A stretch of DNA of 64,000 nucleotides from Certhia americana (Eukaryota; Chordata; Aves; Passeriformes; Certhiidae), in contig JAGMWU010000060.1 of NCBI GenBank assembly GCA_018697195.1, positions 45,869 to 109,868 of the forward strand, given 5' to 3'. The stretch's first letter is position 1, and the number at the start of each line of letters is the position of its first letter. This document shows positions 37,601 to 52,600 of this stretch, piece after piece. A model generated the notes under the pieces. The model saw only the letters and a program-made list of their open reading frames with translations, did not search any database and was not told the origin of the DNA. Made by a program: the position numbers and the translations under genes.

Positions 37601-40600
37601 GTGTCCCTGAGAGTTCTGAGAGCGTCATGAGTGGCAAGGGCTCATGGTAGCCAGCTGAGGGGCACTGTTAGCAGCAGAACAGGATGGGCAGCCAGGGCCC
37701 TGGCCTCATCTGCTCGGCTCCGAGTGGGGTCAGCCTGCAGCTGGGCAGCCATGCCCACTCTGCACGTCCATTGCTGTGCCTCAGGCTGTGTGCTCAAAGC
37801 CCCTTGCTCTGAGTTGGTTCAGAAACACCATGATGAAGATAGCCACCCTCCGTCACACGTCCTGTCTGAGCCATGCACTCCAGACAGGTCAGAGCAGACA
37901 GGACTGTGTTGGTAGCCACCTGGGTGACACAAGATCAGAGATACAGAAGGGTGAAGCACCCTAACAGCCCACTGTTTGCCAGGTTTTGGACATAGAAGAC
38001 AGACTTGGAGGAAGAAGTGAAAACTAGATGATAAAACACAAGCTCCATGATTTCTTGCAGACATGCTCAGTGCAGTGTTCTTGTCAGTGTTCATCAGGCA
38101 AAGCAGAGGAGGGTTCTCTGTCAGCACCTTCCAGCACCAGCTGTGGGGTGCTAAGATGAAACACCTTGGTGATATGCTGGCAGTACATGGGGTGTTTGCA
38201 AAGGACCTGCAGTAACGCATCCCCCAGGGAATGACTGTGAGGAGAGGGGAGAGAGCAAAGGGGAGGAAGAGGGTGTCTGTTTTCACAGAGAGAGTGCCCC
38301 TGGTACTGGTGTTTTGCTGTATCCCCTCAAAGATGTGTGGTTGATGTCACTGGTCTATTTACAGCTTTCAAGGTGAGGGCTCCCTGTGAAGAACTGCAGA
38401 AGGATCATGTTTCACTGTTGAGTCAGGGAAGATGATGGGACATGAAATCACTGCTGCTAAGCAAGTTGCTGGAAAGCAACACAGATGGCATTTAGTGATG
38501 GGCTCTGAACTGGCTGCTTCAGTTTGGGGAGAAGCCTGGAGCTTTGTGAATGTGCCACACCAGGCACAGCACAGGCAAAAAAAAAAGCAAATCAAATGCT
38601 GGGTTTAATTGGACAAGAAACAGAGAATGAAAGAAAATATCATCACTCACAGCTCAGATTCTGCCCACACTCTCTGCCCTGTTTCCATTCCCTAAGTAAG
38701 CAGAAGTGCTAGAAACTGTTTAGAAAAGGATGTTAATGGGATCTCTGGCAGATAATGATTCCAAGCAGAAATAAAACATTCTTTGGCATGACAAAGCTTT
38801 AGGAATATCACAAAGGTGTGCACAGAGTCATGGGGAAATGAGAACTCATTTTTTCATAACACAAGACCAGGCAGCTCTGTAAGAACTGACCAGGCAGCAG
38901 GTTTAAAATAAACACAGGCAGCACTTCTTCATGCAGAATGTAATTAAGTTGTGAAATCATTGCCCAGAGTTGCATGGGTTCAAAACTAGATGAATTCATG
39001 GAAAGAAAAGAATCCATCAAAGGCTGATGAACACAAATATGGTCTGTGGTTCAGGAAGTGTCTGAGCCACAGTGGGCTGGGAGCTGGGGAAGTTCACAGG
39101 AGGATTGTTCCATACATACCATGTTTCTCACATTTCTGTATATCCACTGTCAGCCCCTGCCAGAGCTGTGCTTGTGGCCAGAATGGCTCTGTAAGCTCTG
39201 TAAGCTTGGGACCAGGCTGGGGTTTGCAGCAACCTTTGGGGACAGTGGGCAGACCCAGATATGCCCACGTGGCTGCTGTCTTACCAGTTTGCACAGGCAA
39301 GCCCACAGCTATTGCTGTTAATTCCTGCTTGTGTGACTGGACCGGCGTTTGTAGATGGAACTGCGTGGGTGTTGCTCATGGAACTCTTCTGACATGCTTG
39401 CTGTTCTCCAAGGAAAGAGAGAAGGAAATGAAAGAGTGTCCCTGCCTGCTGAGCAGGAGCCACTCAAGTCTGGGTTGAGGGCAGTGGGGCCAGATCTCCC
39501 CCAACCTGTGGTGGGGAGAGGTTGGAAGGGGCCTCTGAAGCGCGGCCCCACATAGAAGTGTCCATGCAGGCCCTGCTTTCATCAAGGGCCAGGCTATATT
39601 TAGGTCTGTGCCTCCATCACTGCTGTGAAAGGCTGTTCCAGATTCCTTGATCTGGTACTAGAAAACATCTCTTCATTTCCAGCCTAAACTAATTTCTGAC
39701 CATTTTATATTCATTTGTTCTTGTGCCAATATTGTGTTTTTGCTTAAAAAGCTGTCCTCTCTCCCTGGAATTTCCCTCCCTCTCCCAGTGTTTACAGAGC
39801 ACAGTCCCAGCACTGCCTAGCCTGGCTGAATGAGTCCAGCTCCTCTGGTCTCCCCTCCCAAGGCTTCAGCACAGTGCCAGCAGCTTGGGCAACAGCTCTG
39901 GCCCTCACATCTGCCTGGAAACCTTCATCCCCTTCTCCAGAGTCCTGCTTGGATTCCACTTGTCCCTTTCTTAAATGCTTTAAGTGGCATAGATCACTCT
40001 GCACAGCTGGGTCTGAGAGGGTGGTCTCTGCCACAGGATGTGCTGGTGGGATGGGAATGTGAGGTCTGTCCCTCTGAGGTGGGAATTTGGCATCTGCTGG
40101 GGTGGAAGGAACAGCAGAGCTTGTGCCAAGTGGGAGTCCTGTTCCACCAAGGAGTATGTGCTGGAGTGGGGCAGGTCTGCAGCAGGGAGGGAATGTTTGC
40201 TGAGGATGATTCCAAAACCTGGCAGGTGCTGAGGGACAATGATGGGGGTGCACCCATTTCCATAGCTACCCAGAAAAGGTGTGCAATGCTATAATGTGTG
40301 GTCTCTGTGGCAAAGGAGGTAGCTCCCCTCAGGACATGAGGCTACCTGAGTACATGTGATTGATGTCTCAATGGTCTTGTGCTGCACTGACATAAAATGG
40401 GGGTCTAAAGTATCTACAGACATGCAGTGCTACCCAGGAACAAAGGAGAGAAGGGAAAAGCCCCAAGCTGAGGTATCTGAGCCCCAGAAGATCTGCCAGC
40501 TGCACTCCAGAGGTGGGAAACCTCCCTGGCTATCTGTGGGAGCTGAGGAGATCCCTGTCTGTAGCCAGGAGGGCTGGCCTTGGGCTGTCAGAGCTTACAC

Positions 40601-43600
40601 ATTGGCATTTGCAGCTGAAGGGCTCTGTTGGGGCAGGGACTGTTGTGGAGCCCTTCACTTACTGCCTGCAGAGACTGTGGGTGTGACAAGAGTGAAGCAG
40701 GGCCCTCCCGCAGCCCTGCAGTGTGCCCCCACCCTGCCAACCTGCTGTTGTTAAATGGGACAGAAGGGGAGGAGGGCTGGTGAGGCACAACCTGCCCTGG
40801 CCAGTTGTTGTGGGCTTCTTCATCTTCCCAGCCTCAGGCACAGCTTGTGGGTCCTGCGGAGGGTCTGTGGGTGAGGTATAGGGCTGGTGAAAGACAGTGC
40901 AGATCTCATGCCATGCTTGGGGGGCTGTGGGGTGATCCGAGAGGTTCCCTGTGCCATTCAGCTGCTCCCTGGGCCATGCTGCAGGTGCTGGAAGAGAAGC
41001 CATCGGGACTCCTGGTCGCCTCCCTGCAGGCCAAGGACCCTGATGAGGGGGAGAATGGGACAATCATCTACTCACTGACAGGTATGAGCTCCAGAACTGG
41101 CAAATCCGTGCTGTGCCTTGCAGGCATCACCTGAGCAGATGGGTGCCCACTGCCCAGGATCCCCACACCACACTCCCGGTCCTTTGCACGCCCCCACCCT
41201 CCCTCTGCCATGCTTTTCCAGCTGTTCCCCTCTCTCTGCAGGAGCCTGGGCAGAGCGTTTCACTCTGCATGTGGCCACCGGGGAGCTGCGGACAGCCACA
41301 GTTCTGCGCCGGCCCGACCGTGCTGAGTACATCTTCACCGTGACGGCCAGCGACCGCGGCGCGGTGCCTCGCAGCACCTCAGCCATCGTTCGTGTCCAGG
41401 TACCCCAGCTCCTCCTGTCCCTGCATGCCAGCTCCTCTTGTCCCTCTACCATCTACCCCTCACTTGCCTCTTGGAAGACACCATCCAGCTACTTGGCAGC
41501 CTTTCTCCCCACCTCCTCATCCTCCACTGCCTTCATCCTTGGGCACCCTCTGCCCCTGCTCAGCTGTTGATCCAGCCTTAAAATCCTTGTGGAGAACCTG
41601 GGACATGAAGGGATGCCCGTGCACTTGTTCTCATTTCCAAAGAACTGCCAATTGCTGTTCTGCCTTCTCCAGGCCTTAGACAGCCAGCCCTGTCCTAGAT
41701 ACCCTGGTGCAGGAAAGATGTCAGAGGTTCCCTGCACAGAGACTTCCACTCTTTCCAGTGTCTACTGAAACCAGTGTTCTGACCTGCAGGGTGTTTACTC
41801 TGACCTGCAGGACATCCCTCGTGTCTGTGTCACTTTGGTACTCCATGCCTGGTACTGCCCAGGCAGCTACATCCTTTCTTTGTTGTTAGTAATGAGCTTC
41901 CTTTTACAGCAGAGGCTCTGGTTCCCCCCATCAAGGCACTCCCACTGAACATTGTTTCACATCTTCTTGTCCATGTCCTTGCAGTTGCCAAGGCCATTTG
42001 ACTGTCCTTGCTGTGCCATCTCCACCAGCCCTGCCCATTGCTCCCTTGAGCCAGATGGTCTCTCAGTCCTTTCTGTCACACAGCTGTCCCCACTCTGTGC
42101 CTTTCCCCTGCTCATTTGGGAACTCCAGAGCTGAGTTCTAGCCCAGCTGGGTGTGATAGACAACGTTCCCTTGAGGAGCCTGGTGTTAGCCTTCCACATC
42201 TGCCTTCAGCCACCAACAACATGTTTTATACCATTTCTGTTCACACTATATCTATAACTGTTCTTGTCATTAGAGCTGTTCTGCAGCCTCCAGAACACCG
42301 AGGCCAGGCTGGCTGTCCCCATCGTGCTGGTTTGCATCCCTGTAATAGGTATTTGCTTGACAGTCACTGTGTTTGATCCCCTCTGGGCTGACAGGTTTAT
42401 TGTTACTCCCATTTTCCTCAGCTCCTTGACAGAAATGTGCTTCTTCAGCAGGTTTTCCCTTCAGATCATACTGCAGTGGCCTTTACAATATCCTCTCTCC
42501 CATCTGCGAGTGCACCTCATCCCCAAATTAACACAAATATCTTTAATAAAACTAGTGATAGTATTTATTTATCTTGGGGTCGTACTGGGTTCTATTTCTG
42601 TGCCTCCCATCCGGATGAGCATGACCTCTCTTCTTACTCACTCTTGCTTATGTTTGCAGAATTGTTTCTGGGGCCGTGTGTTGGCTTTGCAGCATCAGAC
42701 CCAGTCACAGAACCAAGGAGTGGCTGAGGGAAGGCACCTGTGAAGGTCACCTTCTCCAGTCCCCTGCTCAAATGGGGCTGTCTGGGTGACATTTGGCTGT
42801 CTCCGAGGCTGGAGACTCCACCACCTGTGAGCATCTTGTGCCAGGACTCAGGCACCCTCACAGTGAAAAGTGTACTCTGAGGACCAGAGGGACCCTCCTC
42901 TGTTGCAGAGTGTGCCCTGGCACGTAGCCCCCTCTGTGTGCCCCTCACTCCTTCCTCTCCTCACAGGTGTTGCCATCCTCCCGTGTGCTGCCACGGCCTG
43001 ATGCCACCGTGTTGACCCTGCACCCTCTCGAGGGGGTCAAGCCAGGGTCTGTGATTGGTTCAGTGGCCCCCCTGGACGCCCCTGCGCGAGGACAACTGAT
43101 CTACACGGTGGTAGGAGGCGGTGGGGATGGCACCTTTGTGGTTGACAGTGTGACAGGGGAGATTTATGCTGCCCGTGAGCTGGACTACGAAGCTGGGGCA
43201 CGGCACGTGCTCCAGGTGAGTGCTGAGGACACGCAGCACGGCTATCCCTCCAGCAGGTTGGTGCTGGTCCAGATCCACGTGCAGGACTGCAATGACCAGG
43301 CACCCACTTTCCCCGAAGACCCCATTACCATTGTGGTGCCTGAGAATGCCCAGGCTGGCTCCTCCATCTTCACCTTCCAGGCACTGGATGGGGATGGAGT
43401 GGGCCCCAACAGTCAGGTGCGCTATGCTCTGTTGCACCTGGAGCCACCCGGAGCCCCCTTCCAGCTCGACAGCCGCTCGGGGCAGCTGACCCTGCGCCAG
43501 CGCCTCGACCGGGAGGCTGCTGCCTCCTTCCTGCTGGTGGTGGAGGCCACAGACCAGGCCCGCAATGTCAGCCAGCGCCGCTCTGCTGCCGTCACAGCCC

Positions 43601-46600
43601 GCGTGTTTGTCACCGACGAGAACGACAATGTCCCCGTCTTCCTCTCCCCGGCCACCGTCAGCATCATGGAGGACCAGCCCACAGGCTTTGTGGCACTGCA
43701 CGTGGTGGCCCAGGACAGCGACCTGGGAGAGAACGGGCGTGTGAGCTACTCCTTGCGAGCAGGCAACGGTGACGGTCGCTTCCACCTCAACCCCAGCACT
43801 GGTGAGGGCTGGGAGGGTGCAGGGGTGGTGGCAGGGATACTGGGAACATGGAGGCTGAGCGGGGTACGTGAGGATGTGGTGCATGGGAGGAGGGTGTGTG
43901 CTGGGGAGCTGGAGGAGTGAGACTGGGGGTGCAGGGAGTCCCAAGCACCGCATCTGGTTGGCACAGCTGTCTCCTGAGACCCATCTGTCCTCCACAGCCC
44001 AGAGCCTGCAGCCACACAGTAGTGCCAAGGCACAAGGCCCAGTGCCAGCAGTGCCAGCTTGTCCCTCTCCTGTGTCCACAGGTGCACTCTCCATCGTGCG
44101 GGCCCTGAACCGAGAGGAGGTGGCACAGCACAACCTGACAGTGGTGGCCACGGACCACGGCTTCCCTCGCCTCTCCGCCACACAGCTGCTGTCTGTGCTG
44201 GTGCTGGATGTCAATGATGAGGCTCCTGCCTTTGAGAAACCTGAGTATGAAGCCCACATCATGGAGAACCTGCCAGCTGGCAGCCCAGTGCTGCAGGTGC
44301 TGGCCACAGACCGGGATCTGGGTGAGGATGCAGGCAAGGGTGAACTGCCCAGTTCAATCAGGGCCTGTCTGGAGATGCAGCCCCAGGTCTGGGCATACCC
44401 TGCTCCCTTCTGCCAGTCTGGAGAGCCTGGCTGACCAGAGGGAAGGGTCAGCACCTAGCCTGGAGGTGGGAGATGGGCTGAATCCTGGGAGAGTGGGAAT
44501 GGAACAAGGATTCTGGTCCCCTGGCCTGTGGCCTTTGTTCTGTGGGTTCTCCTTGGCCCATCTGGCCTCACACCACCTGGATAAGGCTGGGATACCCACA
44601 CACACACCTCTGCCACCAGGGAGCAAGCCCACCCTGTCACCCGTCCTGTGAGCCCTGTGTGAGAGCCGGGAGGTGCAGGACTGGGAGCCAAATGAGGTGC
44701 TGGGGCTGCTGCTAGGCTGCCTTCAGACCACCTTTGTCCCCCCAGGTGCCAACGGGCAGGTGTCCTATGGGGGTCTCTCTGGGGGGCCGTTCTCCATCCA
44801 CCCACAGACGGGGCTCATTGTCACCACGCGTCCCCTGGACCGGGAGGAGCAGGAGCAGCATGTGCTGACAGGTAGGCAAGGGGAGGCATCAGGCAGGGGG
44901 TGGGTGGGGGTAGACAGGGACTTGCTGCTGGGATGGGGAGTGTTGCAGAGAGGGCAGGCCATGGGGAAGGAGGAGGGGCTGTGGGGCACAGCAGGGCTGT
45001 GGGGTGGTTTGGGGATACAGGAATGCTGATGCTCTCATGCCTGGCTGTCCTGTGGGTGCCTGGGTGTGGGCATACAACCACTGTGGCCATAGCTCCTCAT
45101 CAAGGCAGCCTGTGGAGCTCTCACTGTGTCCTGCAGTGTATGCACGGGACGCCGGCCTGCCGCCCAGCCTCACCAAGGCCACGGTGTGGATCACAGTGGG
45201 GGATGAGAATGACCATGCACCCCACCTGGAGAGTGAGTCCTGCTCTGTGGAGGTTCCTGAGAACCAGAGTCGTGTGGCACTCTACACCCTGCGGGCCACA
45301 GATCCTGATGGTGGGGAGAACGGACGCTTGGAATACCGGCTGGCAGGTGAGATGAACTGGGAGCCTGGGACTGGGCAAGGACTTCTCCCTGGGCTTCCCT
45401 GGATCTGGGGACATCAACTGCAGCAGTCCCATTCCACATCAGTTCTCTCCTGCTCCAAACTGCATGGCATTGCTGCCATCTCTCAGCTCTCTGCCCCTGG
45501 TAAAAAGCACCCTAAGACCTGGACAGGCTGCACTGCTCATTCCCCAGGCTTTGACTAGTTCCCCAGGCTTAGACGAGTTCCACACATCTCCTTGCTGCTC
45601 TGGCCTGTTAATTCACAGGTTGCCAAGTCAGAGTTTTGTTGTATCCTCTCATAGGCTATCTGGCAATTCCCCATGGCAGCAGCAGTGGCCTGTAGTGGTT
45701 AGAGTCAGTTCTTCATATGCAGATGGCCCAAGGAGGTTTGCTCCCACTGGGGCTCACTCTACCCACCCTGCCAGACCCCGAAAGGCTCTCTAGGGCCTTT
45801 CTCATTCCAGTTACACACACGCTGTGTTACAGGCACTCCCCCTCTTCTCTTGTAGGTGGAGACCCTGGGCAGGATTTCAGCCTAGACCCCGTCTCTGGTG
45901 TCCTCTCCACTGCACATGCCCTCGACCGAGAGCAAATTGCTTCCTACAGCCTCGTTGTAGTGGTGCAGGACCATGGCTCCCCCCCACGCAGTGCCACCAT
46001 GTCGGTGACTGTGCAGGTGTTGGACCTCAATGACAATGCACCCAGTTTTGCTCAGGCCAGCTACACGGTGGAGGTGCCAGAGGACTTGCCAGTCGGTGCC
46101 TTGGTGCTGCAGCTGGTGGCTGAAGACCCAGATGAGGGCACCAATGGGCAAGTCTCCTACTACCTGGGCAATGAGTCGCTGGGCATGTTCCAGGTGGATC
46201 CACAGAGTGGGTACATCCGGAGTGCCCAGGCACTGGACCGGGAGCGCCAGCCCACCTACAGTTTCCTGGCCAAGGCGGTGGACTCGGCTCCATGGGAGCC
46301 CAAGAGCACAGCTGTGCGCGTCACTGTCGTGGTGCGAGACGTCAACGACCACGTTCCGGCCTTCCTGCACAGCCCACTCACCATCAACCTGTCCCGCCAC
46401 ACACCGCTCAAGCAGGTGGTGGCCACCGTGAGGGCCGAGGACAGGGACGCGGGTGCCAATGCCTCCATCCTGTACCGCTTTGCCACCCCCAGCTCCGCCT
46501 TCGCTATCAACTCCTACACGGGGGACATCCAGCTGCTGCAGCCCCTCGGCTCGCTCAGCCAGCGCCAGCGGACGCTCTTCGTGCTGGCCATGGACCTGGG

Positions 46601-49600
46601 GCAGCCAGCGCTCTCCTCCACAGGGGTGGTGGTGATCCATGTGCAGGAGGAGCCCTACCAGGGGCTGCGATTTCCCCGCAGCACCAGTGATGTGGCCCTG
46701 GCTGAAAATGCCGCCCCAGGTACCCACAGGCAGTGACCAGAAAGTGCTGTGATGGAAAGCGATAGGGTACGAGGGGAGGTGGGAGCAGCGCTGTGGGGAA
46801 CTCAGAGCAGAGATCACTGTGGGGTCTGGGGAAGTCCTGTTATGCTTTGGGCAGACCCAAGGGATTGCAGGGTCTGAGTGGTGCCCAGGCTGGTCAGGGT
46901 GCTGTCCCTGTAGGCTGGCCTCAGTGTGTTCAGATCACTGGAGGCAGCCACAGGTGTCCAAGTGCTCCCAGAAGGTCGCCAGTGAGACCACTGAGCCATG
47001 GATAGGCTCCCAGCCCAGCATTAACCTTAGATCTTCAGTCCCCTGTCAGCAATGCCCTCAGGCAGAGCAGTGTTCCTGTGGTACAGCACACGCTGCCCTG
47101 TGTCACCCTGACCCTTTGCCATGTGCTCCAAGGCTCCACTGTCCCTTCATACCCTCTCACTCTCCCAGGCACTGAGGTGGCGAGTGTCCAGGCCGTGCAC
47201 ATGGGGGGCTCCTCGGGACACATCACCTACAGCATCATCAGTGGCAACGAGAGGAACACCTTCCTGATCCAGCCCAGCTCAGGTACAGCTCCAGGAACAC
47301 TTGTGGAGTTCTGCTCATGTCTGCTCAGGTGCTCGGGGCTCCTAGGGCACAGGAACACTGTCCATACTCTGTACCAGTTAGTTGAGAGTTGTTAGTACTG
47401 GAATGTGGACACTGCCCTGTCACTGACTGTGAGAATCATTTTAGGTAAAGGATTTTTAGGAAAGTCATAAAGCAGGCCTCAGGAGCAGAAAAGAAGAGGA
47501 AATTTAAAGTTATGCTGTAGATGCTGATTCTGGAAATAAAAAGACGCTTCAGAGTGTGAGCAAGGGCTCGCTTTTAGCACTGCTCCCAGTGCAATTGTGG
47601 TCCTCCATAATTAGACCTTTTCCCAAAACCTCAGACAGCAGGGTTAGATGGGATTTGGGGAAGACATCCCAATCCACCCTGTGAGGGTAGTGAGGCTCTG
47701 GCACAGGTTGCTGAGAGAAGCTGTGGCAGCCCCATCCCTGGAAGTGTCCAAGGCCTGGCTGAAGAGAGCTTGGAGCAACCTGGGATAATGGAAAGTGTCC
47801 CTACATTCCCATAGGAAGGTTGTCAATTAGTTTAGTACATCCTGCTGGCTGCCCTCCTCCTTCTCAGGTGGGACAGCAGCACCTTGTCATTCCATGGTGA
47901 CAGCTGCCAATGGCTCAGTTTGGTGGCAGTGGGTGTCAGTCCTCAGAGCACTTTGTAAGGCTCTGACTGGACTCAAAGCTGCAGTGAGGTGTCTCTGGCT
48001 TGGAGCTGGATGAGCTTATGTCGTGGTAGGAACAGCTTTCTGCTCCACACCTTCTGTGAGAGTCTCCAGATGGGAACTGTGACGTGCTGTAATGTCAGCA
48101 GGAACTGCCTCCCCAGCAAGGTGTGGGTGGTACCACTCAGGGCAGCTCCTGAGAATGATGAGAAGCTGGAAGTGTGGGGAGGGCTTGGAAGAGCAAAGAG
48201 CACAGTGTGTCTGTCCTGTCCACCTGAGAATGGATGGGTGGATGGATGATGGATGGATGGATGGATGGATGGATGGATGGATGGATGGATGATGGATGAT
48301 GGATGATGGATGATGGATGGATGGATGATGGATGGATGGGTGGGTGGATGGATGATGGATGGATGGATGGATGGATGGATGGATGGATGGATGGATGGAT
48401 NNNNNNNNNNGATGGATGGATGGATGGATGGATGGATGGATGGATGGATGGATGGATGGATGGATGGATGGATGGATGGATGGATGGATGGATGGATGAA
48501 TGGATGGATGGATGGATGGATGGATGGATGGATGGATGGATGGATGGATGGATGGATGGATGGATGGATGGACATGCTGGTACATCACTCCCCCCTTCCT
48601 GCTGTTCCCCGTCCCAGGTGCCATCTCAGTGCAGGACTCCAGCAGCCTGGATTTCGAGGCCAGCCCCCGGCTACGCCTGGTGATCCAGGCAGAGACTGCA
48701 GCTTCCTTTGGCTTTATGGCCATAAACCTCAACCTCCAGGATGTGAACGACAACCTGCCCCGCTTCCAGCTGCAGAACTACGTGGCGTTCATCTGGGAGT
48801 CACAGAGCTATGACTCACCTGTCATCCAGGTATGTCAGGGCACAAACAGGGACACCTGAGCCCTGGCCTGGCTGGAGTTATGGGATGGGGGCTGCATGGG
48901 CCTTGGATTGGCACCAGCACACAAGTCCTGTCTCAGGGGCTCCAAAGCTGAATCTCATGTGGCTTTGCAGGTGCTGGCAGATGACCTGGACCAGGGAGCA
49001 AACGGGCAGGTGACTTATGCCATCAACCAGTCCCTGCCAATGCCAGGCTTGTACCACATTGACCCTCAGACTGGCACCATTACCACTGCTGCCATCCTGG
49101 ACAGAGAGATCTGGTCCCAGACCCGGTGAGTGCAGCCAGGCTAGGGGATGCCTGGACAGGGACAGAGTTGTGGAGCACAGCCCTGGGGCATGGGGAACAT
49201 GGTTCTTGGTGCCCCTAAAGCTGGCTTGGTGCCTCCAGCCTGGCTGTGAAATGGCTCTATCAAGCAGCACAGCTGAGGGTCAGTGGGAGTGAAGGAAACA
49301 GAAGCCAGATGGCCAAGATGAGCCCACGCACAGCTCAGTCAGGTTTCTACAGAGCTGAGGAGATTGTGAGAGGGCCCTAGGTTCATCCATTCCCCTTCCT
49401 GCCTCCTTAATCCACACTACATCTGCTCAATTTCTTCCACCTCCAAGCACAGGACCCTTGTGTCCTGCCACATGGCTCCAGACCCATCCACTAGCCTGTG
49501 CCCCCCAGATGTCCCCTTCCATCCAGACAGGCCCTCTGGGCCCCTCACCATGTGTGCATGCTCTGGGTGTGTCCATCCACTCTAGCCACACATATGTGAA

Positions 49601-52600
49601 ATGCTGGCAAACACCCCACCACAATGGCAAACATTCTCACCTCAGAGAATCTGAGGCTTCTCCAGCCCTTTCCCACACACCTTGCTCAGGTGAGGTCCCC
49701 CAGTTCGTGTTCTCCCCCTCCATATATGCCCCCATGGCTGTGGGCTCCTCTGCCCTTTTCCCTAATGGAGGGGTCTGGGGTATTCCTTCCATCCACACAC
49801 CCCTCACCATTCCACAGAGGCTCCAAGTGTTCTCCAGCAGCCAGAGAGCCCCAAACAGCTGCCTGCACCCTGCAAGGTGCTCTGCCTGCACCCACACACC
49901 TTCCAGACTTCAACACATGCCTTAGGTGTGCAAAAACCTGCTGCCCTGCCCCATCATGCTCTCCATGTACCACACCCACTGCCCCACAAGTGCTCTCCAA
50001 ATCATGGAATCACTGAGGTTGGAAAAGATATCTGAGATTATTGAGTCCAACCTGTGACCGATCACCATCTTGTCAGCTAGACTAGAGCACTGAGTGCCAC
50101 ATCCAGTCTTTTCTTAAACATCTGTGGAGAACACACTGCACAGATCCATCACCCTGGACTCTGAGCTGCTGCGCAGCTTCCCCACCACATGCACACACTC
50201 CAGCCCCGTGCACACCTGCAGTTCATGTCCCAGGTGTAGTGCAGGTGTGCAGTGCATGTCCCAGGAGCTGCACATGCGTGAGGTGCTCCCTCACATGTGT
50301 GGGTACACATCTGACCCTCATGCCTGCCCACAGCTTGGTGGTGACAGCGATGGACCGAGGAACACCACCGCTCATGGGCTCGGCCACACTGACCGTGGTG
50401 GTGATGGACATCAATGACAACAGCCCTACCATCCCGGTCCCCTGGGAGATCCGTGTCCCTGAGAGTGAGTGCTGTAGCACTGAGGGCCAGAGCTGGGGTA
50501 CGATGGGCACAGTGGGATGGGGAGGAGCCCCCAGGGAGGCCAGGCCAGTCCCTGTCAGGGGCTGAGTCACACTGACTTGCTGAAGCCTCCTGAGCTCTCC
50601 AGCATGACCCCTGTGCTGCTGCTGTGTCCTGAGGGAGCAACCTGAATTACCAGCTCAGCCCTGGCCCCTGCCCCATTTCCAGGACTCTGGTGCAGACACC
50701 TGCCCTGCCTGCTCACAGTCCTCAGCCAGTGTGCTCTGTGCCCATGCCAACCTCCACCTGCTCTGCCAAGCCCCCAGGACCTTTGTCTTCCCCCCATCAT
50801 CTCCCTCTCCCATGGCATCTTCCCCTCTTCCTGGTGCTCCTGGTGAACTGGTTTCCCACCAGGTCAGCCAGCTATGTTGGGCAGGGATGGGTCTGCTCAC
50901 TCATGTCTGCTCCCCACAGACACACTGCTGGGCACCCAGATAGCCCAGCTGACTGGGAACGATGTGGACTCGGGCCCTGCGCTCTCCTACACGCTGCTGC
51001 TGGAGGGAGACGTGGCAGACACCTTTGGGGTGCTGCGCTATGGTGGCCAGGTTGCCCTGACGGGGCCACTGGACCATGAACAGCGCAGCCGCTACACCCT
51101 CACCCTGCGTGCCTCTGACACACGCCATGAGACTGAGGCCAACCTCACCGTCCTTGTGGAGGATGTGAACGACAACGTGCCCACCTTCACCCAGGTTTTC
51201 TATCAGGTACATGCACCAGGTGTGCCAGCCAGCGGGGGCCATCCCACACAGGCCCTCTGCAGCTCCTGCCTGGCCCACCTGCCCTTACAGAGCACAGGAT
51301 GGCTCTGAGCCCCTTCTGGTCCCACTTTCTGACCAACATCTACTTCTGGCATCCCTCATGCTGTCATTGAGGCATAGAAGGAGTTGAAACTAGGCAGGTG
51401 ACCCTGGGACGAGACCCTGCAAGGGGCACAGCTAGATGCAGATGGTCCAGCAGAAATGGATGAGCACATTGGGGAGGCCAGAGAGGGTGGAAAATGGGCC
51501 ACAGCCCAGACAAATGCTTGTGGTGAGACCTGGACAGGTCCCTGTTGAAGGCTGTCTTGGGCAGTGTGTGCTGCACCACTGGAGCCTGAGCAAAGGGTTG
51601 AGGAGCCCCTGGAACACTTGAAGGGTCTAGGAGCACAGACCCCTTGCCTGTGGTAACGCTGGCCAGTGAGAGGCTGGGCAACCTTGGCTTTGGCTGCCTG
51701 GCCAGCCCCAGACCCTTCTTCCAGTGATGCTGGGGGCTCTGGGCAGGGGGGAACCAGAGGCTGACTGGGGTTTCCTCCTCTTCCAGGTGCTGCTGCCAGA
51801 GCACACACCTGCTGGCAGTGTCATCCTCACTGTGAGCGCAACTGACCCCGACTCAGGGAGCAATGGGGACATCACCTTCCACCTGGCTGTGCCCAGCACT
51901 GATGTTGCCATCGACCCCAGCAATGGTGCGTGGGCTTGGTGCTCTCTGTGCCTCTCTGATGGGTCAATCTAAGGGTGCCTGTGGAGGGGCGTGCCCCAGT
52001 GCTGGCCCTGTTCAAACCCTCATGAGGTCACTTTCTGGTGTGACACAGCAGGGTGCTCCTCCCCTCCCAGTTCACACTGGTTCCCATGCTGACCCTGGCT
52101 TTGTGCTCCACAGGGACCATCTTCACCACGCGGCAGGTGGAGTTTAATGCCAGCCAGCCCACCCTGGACCTAGTGGTGGAGGCCCGTGATCATGGCTCTC
52201 CCAGCCTCTCATCCTGGGCCACAGTGCAGCTCCAGGTTCTGGATGTTAATGACCACAGCCCCCGCTTCCAGGAGCCATGCTACAATGCCAGTGTTCCCGA
52301 GGACCTGCGCCCAGGCACCACTGTGCTCATGCTGGAAGCGGCTGACGCCGACCTCTCCCGGGAGAATGCTGGCTTTGACTACACCATCGTCAGTGGGAAC
52401 GGCGGCAACGCCTTCCAGGTGGAGAGCCGGGTGGCCCGGGCTGGGGGACAGCTCCGCACGCAGGGAGCCCTGGTGCTTGTGGAGTCCCTGGACTTTGAGG
52501 CCATCCCAGTGTACAACTTGACTGTGGCAGCCTCAGACCGGGGCCTGCCGCAGCGCAGTGCCACCGTGCCCGTGCTCATCACTGTGCAGGACGTCAATGA

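Larger units (their letters stand above)
36958..40984 (+). other. DCHS1: DCHS1 intron 7 (4.0 kb)
   Basis: The second-largest internal intron. Old repeat relics lie at 38.8-40.0 kb. No exon is supported in the remainder, which is moderately GC-rich unique DNA. Confidence 0.8.
47283..48617 (+). other. DCHS1: DCHS1 intron 15 (1.3 kb plus gap)
   Basis: From gtacag to ccgtcccag. Contains a CR1 3' end and a long TGGA array with an N gap that ends only about 46 bp before exon 16. Confidence 0.9.

Noticed and set aside
42264..42743. 159-residue hydrophobic ORF in DCHS1 intron 9
   Set aside because: No recognisable family, no splice or promoter signals, and it is bounded by intron sequence. Hydrophobicity follows from T-rich DNA.
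47973..48813. ORFs of 126-245 residues around the TGGA array
   Set aside because: They are translations of a tetranucleotide repeat (repeating DGWM or IHPS) and run across an N gap.
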